The translations under genes and the position numbers were made by a program. A stretch of 28,764 nt of DNA, taken from assembly GCA_041946825.1 (NCBI GenBank), contig JBHGBD010000041.1, positions 1 to 28,764 on the forward strand. The letters run 5' to 3'. A model generated the notes under the pieces. It saw only the letters and a list, made by a program, of their open reading frames with translations. It had not been told where the DNA came from and did no database searches. Positions 6,957 through 14,748 of the stretch are shown piece after piece; the stretch's first letter is position 1; each line of letters starts with the position of its first letter. The DNA comes from CAZTHM01 sp041946825 (GTDB lineage Bacteria > Acidobacteriota > Terriglobia > UBA7540).

Positions 6957-8372
6957 CTAGACCACCAGAAACTGCACCACAAATAGTGCGGCGAACACGT
7001 AGGTCAGCGCGGGGCACTCGCGTCCCCGGCCGGTGGCGAGCTTGGCCACCGCGTAGGAAATAAACCCGAAGGCAATGCCTGAGGCAATGCTGAAAGAGAG
7101 CGGGATCGCCACGAGAGTCAGAAAGGCCGGCAGGTATTCGGTGGGATCGTCCCAATGGAGTTCGCGCACGGACTTCAGCATCATCGAGCCCACCACGATC
7201 AACGCCGGAGCGAGTGTGGGGTAGCGCACGATGGGATTTCCCGCCGCGTCGGCTCCCACCATCACGCCCCCGCCGATCATGGAAGCCAGCGGGCTGAAAA
7301 ACATCGAGGCGAGCAACAACGCGCCGGTCACCAGATTGGCAAGGCCCGTGCGCGCGCCGTCGGACACGCCGGCGGCGGATTCGATGTAACAAGTTACCGT
7401 GGAAGTGCCGAGCGAGGCGCCCAGCGTTGTCCCGACGGCGTCGGAGAAGAGCGCCCGGCCCGAACGCGGAAGCCGGCCGTCGCGCAGGAGCCCCGCCTGT
7501 TGTCCCACGCCTACCAGCGTTCCCACGGTGTCGAATAAGGCGAGGTAGAGCAGCACGAAGATCGCCGAGGCCAGCGTGACAGGATGCACGGTTAAGAGGC
7601 CGCGAAGATCAAATTTCCAGAACGTCGGCGCCAGATGGAATTGCGCGGCGAAAATGCCGCGGTAATGGACCAGGCCGAATCCCGCGGCAATCACGGTCGT
7701 CGCGAGGATACCCAGCAGGATCGCGCCGCGGACGCGATACGACAGCAGCACAATCATCAAAAGCAACCCGAGCACGCTGACCAGCGCAACGGGCTGGCGG
7801 AAATCGCCGAGGCGCACCAGCGTTGTGGGATTCGAAACCACCAAGTTGCCGTATTCCAGCCCGATGAGCGTAATGAACAACCCGATGCCGGCAGCGATGC
7901 CGACCTTCAACGAATTCGGAATCGAGTCGATGATCTTCGAGCGAATTCCCGAGAGTGTCAGCAGTACGAAGAAGATTCCCGCGCCCAAGACCGCTGCCAG
8001 CGCCTGCTGCCAAGTCAGCCCGAACCCAAGCGGCGTGGCCCCGCAGAGCGTGAACACGAAAAAGAAGTTTTCTCCCATGCCCGGCGCGAGCGCTACAGGG
8101 TAGTTGGCCAGCAGGCCCATCAGAAAAGTCGCCAGGGCCGCCGCGAGACACGTGGCGAACATCACGGCGCGGAAATCCATCCCCGCCTGGGAAAGCACGC
8201 CGGGGTTGACGAAGATGATGTATGACATCGCCAGGAAGGTTGTAATGCCGCCCAGCGCCTCCTGGCGAATCGACGTGTTGTGGGTGTCCAGTTGGAAGAA
8301 TTGAGTGAGGCGGTTTTTCAAGAGCCTCTCAGTCTCAGTAAAGAATCGTGAAGTTGCCGTCACGCCCTGCAT
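6957..8372 (-). CDS. NCS2-family purine (adenine/hypoxanthine-type) permease
   Basis: 471 aa, 12-14 hydrophobic segments. Family signatures: a near-N-terminal TSIRQEALGGITTFLAMSYI, IFVNPGVL, NYPVALAPGMGENFFFVF (the AzgA-type substrate-site motif APGMGxNxFF), GIAAGIGLFITLIGLEYGNL and LYLALFDTVGTLVGVGQQAG, where Asp/Glu in these helices bind purine in characterised members. Length and motifs fit the AzgA/PbuG branch: proton-coupled uptake of adenine, hypoxanthine or guanine across the inner membrane. Substrate choice within purines is not decidable here. The ATG at 8372 overlaps the upstream gene by 38 bp; a TTG at 8321 with GAGAGG just upstream would start the protein at the usual family position and is a serious alternative. 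Confidence 0.92.
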   Translation of the reverse strand: MQGVTATSRFFTETERLLKNRLTQFFQLDTHNTSIRQEALGGITTFLAMSYIIFVNPGVLSQAGMDFRAVMFATCLAAALATFLMGLLANYPVALAPGMGENFFFVFTLCGATPLGFGLTWQQALAAVLGAGIFFVLLTLSGIRSKIIDSIPNSLKVGIAAGIGLFITLIGLEYGNLVVSNPTTLVRLGDFRQPVALVSVLGLLLMIVLLSYRVRGAILLGILATTVIAAGFGLVHYRGIFAAQFHLAPTFWKFDLRGLLTVHPVTLASAIFVLLYLALFDTVGTLVGVGQQAGLLRDGRLPRSGRALFSDAVGTTLGASLGTSTVTCYIESAAGVSDGARTGLANLVTGALLLASMFFSPLASMIGGGVMVGADAAGNPIVRYPTLAPALIVVGSMMLKSVRELHWDDPTEYLPAFLTLVAIPLSFSIASGIAFGFISYAVAKLATGRGRECPALTYVFAALFVVQFLVV

Positions 8373-9519
8373 ACGCCGCCACGAGGCCCCACACCGGCAC
8401 GCCGGGCGCGGCGCCCCTCACAATGGTAGGTCGTCCCGCAGGGTCAAACACCTGCCACTCGACAGTTCCTCCGCGCTCCCAGGCCGTGCCCTTTGTCCAA
8501 GCGAGGAGCGTCTCGCCGCGCGAGTTTGCAGCCACAACCGGGTGCTTCCGGTCAGTCTCGTCGCCCGCCGGTGATATCGCCGCCGAGGTTTTCCCACTGT
8601 CAGCGCTCATGACATCGTAGAAAACCTGCCCGGCTGTTTCCCAGGCAAAACGCATGCTGTTGCCTGTCTGGCTGATAAAGTCTGTGCTCATCGGACAGGC
8701 ATTCAACTCCCAGTTGGCGACGCGCTGGGCGGTAAAGTGCACTCCGTAGTCACTCGAAACCAGGAGAATCATGTCGCGGTGAATGTCCTCCGTCGCTGCG
8801 CGGTAGAATACGTAAAAGGAACCCTTCGTGTCTGCAAAGGCGCGCATCCCGCAGCACCCGCAAGCCCCCGTAGGTTTTCCGTCCAGGGGCGGATCAATCG
8901 CCACTTCGCGGGCGAAAGACTTGCCTTCATCGCGCGAACGCGCCATCCAGACGCGCCGATGGGCCTCGCCCGAATTGTCGGGATTGGCGTGCCACACCAC
9001 GTAGACGTTGCCGGTGTTATCAGCCGCCACCGAAGCGCCTCCGTCCAGTCCCGCGGCGAATCGCATCACGTTGCGCTGCGGCTCAAAGGCCGTGCCCGCG
9101 TCGTTCAGTCGAGAGTAGTACATCGGAACGATCTTCTTCGGACCTTCCGGACGTGCGCCCATCCACGCAACGTGAACTCGCCCGCTCCGGCCGACGGCAA
9201 GGTGAGCGCCGCGTACGGTGCCGGTGGCAATCACCGTATCCGGCACGCTGTTTACGCGCCGCGGCTTCGAAAACTGCAACGCTCCCGCCGCCCGGCGCAC
9301 GTAAAAGACGTCCCCGCCGCCGGGGTTCCCGGCAAAGTAGATCACGTGCAACACGCCCCGATTGTCCACCACCGCCTGCGGCTGAATGCCGCCACCGGGA
9401 GTGCGGATCAATGTGACCTTGGGCTCAGCGCTGCGCGCCAGCCGCCCGCCCAACGTAAGGGTGATTGACAAGGTCAAAATACATGCCACGCACACGCGCC
9501 TGGCTCGCCTCCAACTCAT
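8335..9519 (-). CDS. Secreted sialidase-like beta-propeller protein
   Basis: 394 aa from ATG 9519, chosen because GGAGAGGG lies just upstream and because it begins a proper signal peptide (RRARRVCVACILTLSITLTL, cleavage near RSA). The reading frame extends further upstream without a better start. The mature protein is a repeated beta-blade pattern: HVIYFAGNPGGGDVFYVRR, VHVAWMGARPEG, VYVVWHANPDNSGEAHRRV, ARSRDEGKSF (an Asp-box-like S-x-D-x-G-x-x-F/W), VFYDVMSADSGKT. This matches exo-alpha-sialidase/BNR-type propellers, but the Arg triad of true sialidases is not identifiable. An unusual GACGCCGMRAFAD segment carries three clustered Cys. Function is unknown beyond fold. The stop overlaps the start region of the downstream permease gene. 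Confidence 0.82.
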   Translation of the reverse strand: MSWRRARRVCVACILTLSITLTLGGRLARSAEPKVTLIRTPGGGIQPQAVVDNRGVLHVIYFAGNPGGGDVFYVRRAAGALQFSKPRRVNSVPDTVIATGTVRGAHLAVGRSGRVHVAWMGARPEGPKKIVPMYYSRLNDAGTAFEPQRNVMRFAAGLDGGASVAADNTGNVYVVWHANPDNSGEAHRRVWMARSRDEGKSFAREVAIDPPLDGKPTGACGCCGMRAFADTKGSFYVFYRAATEDIHRDMILLVSSDYGVHFTAQRVANWELNACPMSTDFISQTGNSMRFAWETAGQVFYDVMSADSGKTSAAISPAGDETDRKHPVVAANSRGETLLAWTKGTAWERGGTVEWQVFDPAGRPTIVRGAAPGVPVWGLVAAYAGRDGNFTILY

Positions 9520-9644
9520 GACGGGATCCCTCTCCGGCATTTGCCTTCGTATTCTTCCCCAGTTCAGGTGACTCTTCCGCGGCCGCAAGCTCGACACTCC
9601 ATCCAGCGGTACTCAGCATTGTTCCAGAAATCGTTAATCGGGCG

Positions 9645-10619
9645 CTACGGCGGACTCCGCCTCCGAATCGCCTTGGCGCGGGCTCTCATCGCCCTGGCTT
9701 CCGGCCGACGCTTCATGTTTCCGAGCAGATTAGCGTAGTTTTCCAGCGTTGTGGCAAGAGCGGGATGATCCGGCCCCAGCGCCTGCTCGGTGATGGCGAT
9801 TGAGCGCTGGTAGAGCGGTTCGGCCTGTTCGTACCGGCCCCGAGTGCTATACAACATCGCCAGGTTGTTGAGATCGATCGCCAGGTCAGGGTGATTCGCT
9901 CCCAGTGCCTTCTCGTCGATGACCAGCGCCCGCTGGAAGAGCGGTTCGGCCTCAGCGTATCTCTTCTGCCGGCGGTAGAGCGCGCCAAGATTGCTGAGGG
10001 TTGCTCCCAGTGATGGATCCACTGGCCCGAGCGTCTTCTCCCAGATGGTCAGCGCACGCTGGTAATACAGCTCGGCGTTCACGTAGAGCCCGCGGGCATG
10101 ATAAAGCGTCGCCAGGCCGTTGAGATTCAGCGCCACGCTGGGATGCTCTTCGCCGAACGATTTCTGCGAGATCACCAATGCCCGAACATAGAGCGGCTCC
10201 GCCTGATTGTAGGCGCCCCGTGCCTTGTAAAGCTCCGCCAGGTTGTGGAGGGTAAGAGCAACGTCGGGGTGTTCACGACCTTTGGCCTTCTCCTCAATTG
10301 CGAGTGCTCGCTGATAAAGCGGCTCGGCCTCCCCGTAACGCCCCTGGGCGCGATAGGTTTCTCCGAGGTTGTTCAGGCAAGCCGCCAGGCTATGATGCTC
10401 CGGGCCAAGCTGCGTCTCAAAAATGCTCCGCGCGCGCTGGTAGAGCGTCTCGGCCTCCGCGTAGCGACCCTGAGTTCGGTAGCCCTCCGCCTGGTCGTAG
10501 AGGCGGGCGGCCAGGGCCACGTCGTCTGCTCCCTCCTGTTCATGGCTTGCCGCCGGCGGTGACGGCACAATCTGGACACCGAGCGTGAGCAGGGCCAGCC
10601 AGACAGCGCCCCGTTTCAT
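9645..10619 (-). CDS. Exported tetratricopeptide (kinesin-light-chain type) repeat protein
   Basis: 324 aa with a signal peptide (about 1-25, AVWLALLTLGVQIVPSPPAA). Residues about 38-315 consist of six to seven 42-residue TPR units. Each reads A-x-L-Y-x-x-x-G-x-Y-x-x-A-E-P-L-Y-Q-R-A-L-x-I-x-E-x-x-L-G-x-x-H-P, for example GRYGEAEPLYQRALAIEEKA and KRYAEAEPLFQRALVIDEKA. The long-period form is typical of TPR_10/TPR_12 families. The C-terminus is basic (RRPEARAMRARAKAIRRR). It should be a periplasmic protein-protein interaction scaffold; no partner can be named. It stands between the sialidase-like gene and the cupin gene, all on the minus strand but with gaps that do not require one operon. Confidence 0.9.
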   Translation of the reverse strand: MKRGAVWLALLTLGVQIVPSPPAASHEQEGADDVALAARLYDQAEGYRTQGRYAEAETLYQRARSIFETQLGPEHHSLAACLNNLGETYRAQGRYGEAEPLYQRALAIEEKAKGREHPDVALTLHNLAELYKARGAYNQAEPLYVRALVISQKSFGEEHPSVALNLNGLATLYHARGLYVNAELYYQRALTIWEKTLGPVDPSLGATLSNLGALYRRQKRYAEAEPLFQRALVIDEKALGANHPDLAIDLNNLAMLYSTRGRYEQAEPLYQRSIAITEQALGPDHPALATTLENYANLLGNMKRRPEARAMRARAKAIRRRSPP

Positions 10620-10667
10620 TGAACCCTCCCTCGGGGGCGATCGGGTTGCTCACCCTTCATTTTGCCG

Positions 10668-11030
10668 CTACTTCAGTTCAATTGAAATGGACTCGTACAT
10701 TTCCTTTCCAACGTTGGCAAAGGAATGCGTCCGGCCCGTGCCGGGAATATAAGACGCCGCGCCGGTTTTTTGCTCGGTGTCTTTCGACACGCCGTCCGTG
10801 CCGACGTCGCGCGTCGTCGAGCCGCGAAGGATCACCGAAACGTGGGGAAGTGTATGCGTATGCAGGGGCGTCCCTTCTCCCGGCTTCAGCAACCAGCGCT
10901 GGATTTTGACGCGCTCGTTTTCCAGAATGGGCTGTGGCGGAACGACTTTCTCGCTCGCCATCTTCTGCGCGAAGAGAGCTAACGTCGAAAGGGCGATCCC
11001 AACCACAACTCCCGCAACAAAGCGTTTCAT
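10668..11030 (-). CDS. Exported small cupin-domain protein
   Basis: 120 aa from ATG 11030, which follows AAGTGGAGG at good spacing; a longer upstream frame lacks a leader. Residues 1-21 are a signal sequence or anchor (FVAGVVVGIALSTLALFA). The remaining ~95 residues form one cupin barrel: KPGEGTPLHTHTLPHVSVIL gives the first motif (His-x-His, then a second His), and GRTHSFANVGKEMYESISIE the second motif with His. A metal site is therefore probable. Substrate and reaction cannot be told. Exported single-domain cupins of this sort are common next to unrelated genes in Acidobacteriota. Confidence 0.85.
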   Translation of the reverse strand: MKRFVAGVVVGIALSTLALFAQKMASEKVVPPQPILENERVKIQRWLLKPGEGTPLHTHTLPHVSVILRGSTTRDVGTDGVSKDTEQKTGAASYIPGTGRTHSFANVGKEMYESISIELK

Positions 11031-11056
11031 AGTGTACCTCCACTTAAAAAGTCTTA

Positions 11057-11181
11057 AGCTTTCAGCCGTCAGCATTCAGCCAACCAAAGGCTGGTTTTGC
11101 GCGCTCGCCGCCTCTTTGCGGGCCGGAAGATTGAAGACTGATAGGTGAAAGCTGACCGCTGAAAGCTGACGGCTGACAGCT
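11057..11181. repeat. 125-bp unit with 17-bp inverted terminal arms
   Basis: AGCTTTCAGCCGTCAGC (11057-11073) and GCTGACGGCTGACAGCT (11165-11181) are inverted copies with 16 of 17 matches. The right arm overlaps the stop codon of the EVE-like gene. Inside are further GCTGA-type motifs. This may be a small non-autonomous element or tandem repeat junk. Related short GCTGACTGC tracts occur at the end of rplT and beside rpmI. Confidence 0.6.
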
Positions 11182-11641
11182 ATCGTCTCCCCAGCAGACG
11201 GCGCAACTCGACAGCCTGCTCGCGATTCTTCCGCAGGATTATACGCTTCAGGCGGGAAAATTCATCGCGGTCGATTTTCTGCACCGTCCCTCGCCCACGA
11301 TGCGGGCTGAAGGCGAGGATGTGGTCAAGGTCGGGTTTGCGCGTCAGAGGATTCTTGAGGCGTACTGCCTCGCGCGGTGGACAAAGATCTAGAAGCGAGC
11401 CAAGGCCCACATCGCGTCCATCCGAGGCCGCGCGCGCCAGCCCAAGCACGTGCTTGCGATCAACCTCGTAGCAAAGGAAGATGTCGCCGCGCTTTACCTC
11501 CTCGCGCAGGTAGCGCAGGCTCGAGGCGCTCTTGATCCAGCCTTCGTCCCCCAGTTCGTAAACGCCGCGCGTGCGCGAATGGAAGTACTCGTCAAACTCC
11601 CACCCGCGCTTCGTATTGATCTTGAATACCCAAACCTTCAT
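11180..11641 (-). CDS. EVE/PUA-like domain protein
   Basis: 153 aa. The N-terminal pattern MKVWVFKINTKRGWEFDEYF, then GWIKSASSLRYLREEVKRGD, IFLCYEVDRKHVLGLARAAS, follows the EVE (PUA-superfamily) layout. In that layout a small beta barrel with an aromatic cage recognises modified bases in nucleic acid. The second half (ILAFSPHRGRGTVQKIDRDE..., then a basic helix) is less certain. Length is close to single-domain EVE proteins. No fused nuclease or helicase and no defence genes lie beside it. Assignment is by pattern, not by search, so moderate confidence. The TAG stop lies in the right arm of the inverted repeat. Confidence 0.6.
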   Translation of the reverse strand: MKVWVFKINTKRGWEFDEYFHSRTRGVYELGDEGWIKSASSLRYLREEVKRGDIFLCYEVDRKHVLGLARAASDGRDVGLGSLLDLCPPREAVRLKNPLTRKPDLDHILAFSPHRGRGTVQKIDRDEFSRLKRIILRKNREQAVELRRLLGRR

Positions 11642-11688
11642 GAATTGCGCGCTGTGTAGTGCCGCCCTGAGAGCAGCACGTGTCGGAG

Positions 11689-12996
11689 TTACTGTTTTGC
11701 CCCGGGACCAAAGCCAATCGTCACATCCACGGTCTTGGCGGCCTCGTTGACCGTTTCCTTGAAGTCCGCTTTCCAGCCGCCGGGAACGACAGCCAGATAC
11801 AGGCTGCTATCGCGGATGAACTCCTTCCAATACTTCCGGTTGTACGGTTCGCTGATTTTCATCTTGCATTTCTTTTCGAGGGACTCGATCCGGAACGGTT
11901 CAATGCCGGTGATTTCGAGTTTCCCCATTCGGTACAGGTCGCCTTCGCGCACTTGAATCTCATAAACGGCAGTTCGCGCCGCGTCCTCGAGTGTCAGCCT
12001 GGGCTCGATGGCGGCTTGCAGATATCCCTTGGCTGAGTACATGTCCCGAATGGCCTCGAGATCCTGCTGAAGCTGCACGGTGTTGACGGGTTCACCGGGA
12101 ACGACATGGGTTGATTGCGCAAGCTCCGAGGCCGGGAAAACTTTGTTGCCCGTCCAGTGAATCTCGCCCAGGCGATACTGCGGACCCTCGTGGATGAGAA
12201 TTGTTACGCCGACGGCAGTCTCTGCGGGGCTGGTCTTAAGGACTCGCACCGCCGGGCTGCCGAAGGCGACGCGCAAGTAACCCCGCTGACCGTAGGCGGG
12301 TGCGAGGTTGCTCGACGCGAACGAACTGACAGACGCCTCTGCGTAATCTTTCCCCACCAATGATTGCGCCGCCTGCAGCGCCGCGGACTCGACTTGCGCC
12401 GTACCCCTCAAGTCGACTTGTTGAATCAAGATGGGAAAGTCTTCGACGCGAAACCGGATGGCTTCGACGGGCCCGCCTTCTCGCCCCACCCCGCTCGATT
12501 CCACGCGGCCTTTGATGCCGCGCGACCTCAGCAAACCCTCGAGCGCGGCCGCGACCTTTTCCGGCTGATTCCCGCTGGCAGGCACTTCGCCACTGAACAG
12601 CGGCACCTGCGCGCGCAATTTGCTTCGCAGTTCCTCATCCGTGAACCACACGAGATTCTCAAACTTGCAGGGGAGCAAAGTCGGCGTGTCGCTGACCTGG
12701 AACTCCGCTGTCATCTCAGGGCCGTGCGTCGTGTAGCGGTACTTCACCTCCACGAAGAGTCCGGTGGCACCCAGGCGGCCGGCGGCGTCCTTCAGCACCG
12801 TCTCCGAGACCTCTTTGCCTAACGTCAACCCGCTCGCGCGGACGATTTCCGCTTCGCTGAAACGCCGCGAGCCATTAACGTGCACGGCGACGAGTCTGCC
12901 GGGAGGCAGGGCGAGGAGAGCGTTGAACGCGAAGAGTGTAGCCAGGAGGCAGAAGGAAATTTGCAGAGGACAGAGGATGGGAATTACTGTCTTCAT
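11689..12996 (-). CDS. Exported protein made of POTRA-like domains, no beta barrel
   Basis: 435 aa with a signal peptide (about 1-30, ending LLALPPG). Four or five POTRA-like units follow in order: RLVAVHVNGSRRFSEAEIVR (about 33-105); a diverged second one; ILIQQVDLRGTAQVESAALQ (about 190-270); YRLGEIHWTGNKVFPASELA (about 275-350, the classic G-N-x-x-F/V turn); YRMGKLEITGIEPFRIESLE (about 355-430). BamA/Omp85/TamA proteins have such domains followed by a ~350-residue barrel ending in an aromatic residue. This protein stops right after the last unit at GPGAKQ. It probably sits in the periplasm and may work with an outer-membrane insertase or secretion partner elsewhere. Start ATG 12996. Confidence 0.8.
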   Translation of the reverse strand: MKTVIPILCPLQISFCLLATLFAFNALLALPPGRLVAVHVNGSRRFSEAEIVRASGLTLGKEVSETVLKDAAGRLGATGLFVEVKYRYTTHGPEMTAEFQVSDTPTLLPCKFENLVWFTDEELRSKLRAQVPLFSGEVPASGNQPEKVAAALEGLLRSRGIKGRVESSGVGREGGPVEAIRFRVEDFPILIQQVDLRGTAQVESAALQAAQSLVGKDYAEASVSSFASSNLAPAYGQRGYLRVAFGSPAVRVLKTSPAETAVGVTILIHEGPQYRLGEIHWTGNKVFPASELAQSTHVVPGEPVNTVQLQQDLEAIRDMYSAKGYLQAAIEPRLTLEDAARTAVYEIQVREGDLYRMGKLEITGIEPFRIESLEKKCKMKISEPYNRKYWKEFIRDSSLYLAVVPGGWKADFKETVNEAAKTVDVTIGFGPGAKQ

Positions 12997-13042
12997 CGCA
13001 GCACTGCCGGGAATCTTCGTCGTCCCAACATATAATGTCGGT

Positions 13043-13070
13043 CCCGCTCCGAGCGGGATCAGAATGACAA
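13043..13070. repeat. Dispersed hairpin repeat CCCGCT-N3-AGCGGG-ATCA-GATGACA type
   Basis: CCCGCTCCGAGCGGGATCAG followed by AATGACA lies between serA and the POTRA gene. A nearly identical copy (CCCGCTCTGAGCGGGATCAG, GATGACA) starts at 24834 upstream of thrS. Stem 6 bp, loop 3 nt. It is probably a chromosomal dispersed repeat rather than a terminator, since no T-run follows. Confidence 0.7.
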
Positions 13071-13082
13071 GATGCCGGTGGC

Positions 13083-14663
13083 TCAGACTTCCACAACCAG
13101 CGCCGCGCGGACTGCCGGGATCGCGCGAATTTCTCTCAGAACATCGTCGGGAACGTGGTTATCGACGTTGACCAGCCCGATCGCCTCCTGGGCCTTCTGA
13201 TCGCGCCCCAGCGCGAAGTTGGCGATATTGATGTTTCGGTCGCCGAGCAACGTTCCGACGCGGCCGATTACCCCCGGCACGTCCTGATTGCGGATGAAGA
13301 GGATCACCCCGCGCAAAGGCGCTTCGATGTCGATATCGCTGATGCCCAGGATGCGCTGCACGCCGCGCAGTCCGACCATGCCCAGCGCCGACACGCAATC
13401 GGTCTCGGTGCGAAGGGCGATGCCCAGCGAATTGGAGAACGCCGCGCGCCGCGCGCTGCGCATCTCCTCGACCTGGATCCCGCGTTCTTGCGCAATCGTT
13501 CCGGCGTTAACCAGGTTCGCCTGCTCGGAAAGGATATGGTTGACCACACCTTTCAGGACCGCGTTCTTCACGAGGTGCGTATTCAGTTCCGCCAGCCCGC
13601 CATCGTAGCTGATGCGCACTTCCTCGAGCCGCCCGCCGGAAATCTGCGCCACAAACGCTCCGAGCTTTTCTCCGAGTTGAATGTAGGGCTCGATTTTCCT
13701 GTATTCCTCAGGCGAGATAGAGGGCATGTTGACGGCATTCCGCGCCACCCCCAATAAAAGGTAGTCGCGCACTTGCTCGGCGATGCGGATGCCGACGATC
13801 TCCTGCGCCTCTTCCGTCGAGCCGGCAATGTGCGGGGTGGCGACGACGTTCGCATGTGCGACGAGTTTGAAATCCTTCGGCGGCTCGTTTTCAAAGACGT
13901 CCAGCCCGGCGCCGGCCACCTGGCCGCTTTCGAGCGCGGCGAACAAGTCCGCTTCGTTGATCAATTCGCCGCGCGCGCAGTTGACAATGCGGATGCCGGG
14001 TTTGGCCTGCGCCAGAGTCCGCGCGTTCAGCAGGTGGCGAGTCTCCGGGGTCGCCGAGGCATGCAGGCTGAGGTAATCGCTCTTCTTCAGCAGGTCTTCC
14101 CATACGACGAGCGTGACGTTCTGCTCGCGCGCCATCAGCGACGAAACGTAAGGGTCGTAAGCGATGACTTCCATCTGCAACGCCCGCGCCAAGCGCGCCA
14201 CTTCCATTCCGATTTTGCCCAGGCCGATCAGCCCCAGGGTCTTGGAGCGCAGCTCCGTGCCCAGAAGTTTCTTCTTTTCCCAGCGGCCTTGCTTGAGCGC
14301 GCTGTCGGCCTGCGGGACGCGCCGCGCCAGGGCCAACAGCAGCGCCATGGCGTGCTCGGCGACGGCCACGGCGTTGCCGCCCGGCGTGTTCATCACCACG
14401 ATGCCTTTTTTTGTGGCCGCGTCCAGGTCCACGTTGTCGACGCCCACGCCTGCGCGGCCTATGACGCGAAGCTTGGGGGCCAGCTCGAGCAGATGAGCCG
14501 TCGCTTTGGTCGCGCTGCGCACCACCAGCGCGTCCGCGTCCTTGATTTCATCGTTCAGCGAAGTGCCAGTCTTGCCGGGAAGAAACACCACTTCAAAAGA
14601 CTTCTCGGCCCGGAGGACTTCCAGCGCGCTTTCGGAAACGTTGTCGGCAACCAGGATTTTCAT
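13083..14663 (-). CDS. serA: D-3-phosphoglycerate dehydrogenase
   Basis: 526 aa, the long form of SerA. Residues 1-310 are the D-2-hydroxyacid dehydrogenase core: the NAD-binding LGLIGLGKIGMEVARLA, the catalytic Arg in NCARGELINEADL, Glu within GAGLDVFENEPP, and the catalytic His in VVATPHIAGSTEEAQ. An intervening domain follows. A C-terminal ACT domain (RNQDVPGVIGRVGTLLGDRN, INIANFALGRD) normally binds serine for feedback control. The reaction is oxidation of 3-phosphoglycerate to 3-phosphohydroxypyruvate with NAD+, the first step of serine synthesis. The frame is open far upstream into the aminotransferase gene, but homology starts at ATG 14663 (MKILVADNVSESALEVLRAE). The neighbouring class V aminotransferase would act on its product. 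Confidence 0.97.
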   Translation of the reverse strand: MKILVADNVSESALEVLRAEKSFEVVFLPGKTGTSLNDEIKDADALVVRSATKATAHLLELAPKLRVIGRAGVGVDNVDLDAATKKGIVVMNTPGGNAVAVAEHAMALLLALARRVPQADSALKQGRWEKKKLLGTELRSKTLGLIGLGKIGMEVARLARALQMEVIAYDPYVSSLMAREQNVTLVVWEDLLKKSDYLSLHASATPETRHLLNARTLAQAKPGIRIVNCARGELINEADLFAALESGQVAGAGLDVFENEPPKDFKLVAHANVVATPHIAGSTEEAQEIVGIRIAEQVRDYLLLGVARNAVNMPSISPEEYRKIEPYIQLGEKLGAFVAQISGGRLEEVRISYDGGLAELNTHLVKNAVLKGVVNHILSEQANLVNAGTIAQERGIQVEEMRSARRAAFSNSLGIALRTETDCVSALGMVGLRGVQRILGISDIDIEAPLRGVILFIRNQDVPGVIGRVGTLLGDRNINIANFALGRDQKAQEAIGLVNVDNHVPDDVLREIRAIPAVRAALVVEV

Positions 14664-14728
14664 GTTGGATTCCACGGTCGTATCGCCGGACTGTGATCCG
14701 TGAGGGTCGTCATCCCCGCGGAGGCGGC

Positions 14729-14748
14729 GGTCCGCCGCTACGGCGACC
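14729..14748. repeat. Short GC palindrome at the end of the aminotransferase gene
   Basis: GGCGGTCCGCC-type inverted repeat with flanking GCTACGGCGACC. It covers the stop codon of the aminotransferase and the short gap before serA. It resembles the GTAGCGGCGAC palindrome family seen at 83-104 and 24723-24746. Confidence 0.45.

Noticed and set aside
5521..7392. 623-aa open frame on the minus strand across DUF4097, PDZ and permease genes
   Set aside because: Antisense shadow in high-GC DNA; the plus-strand proteins have domains and leaders, the minus frame has none.
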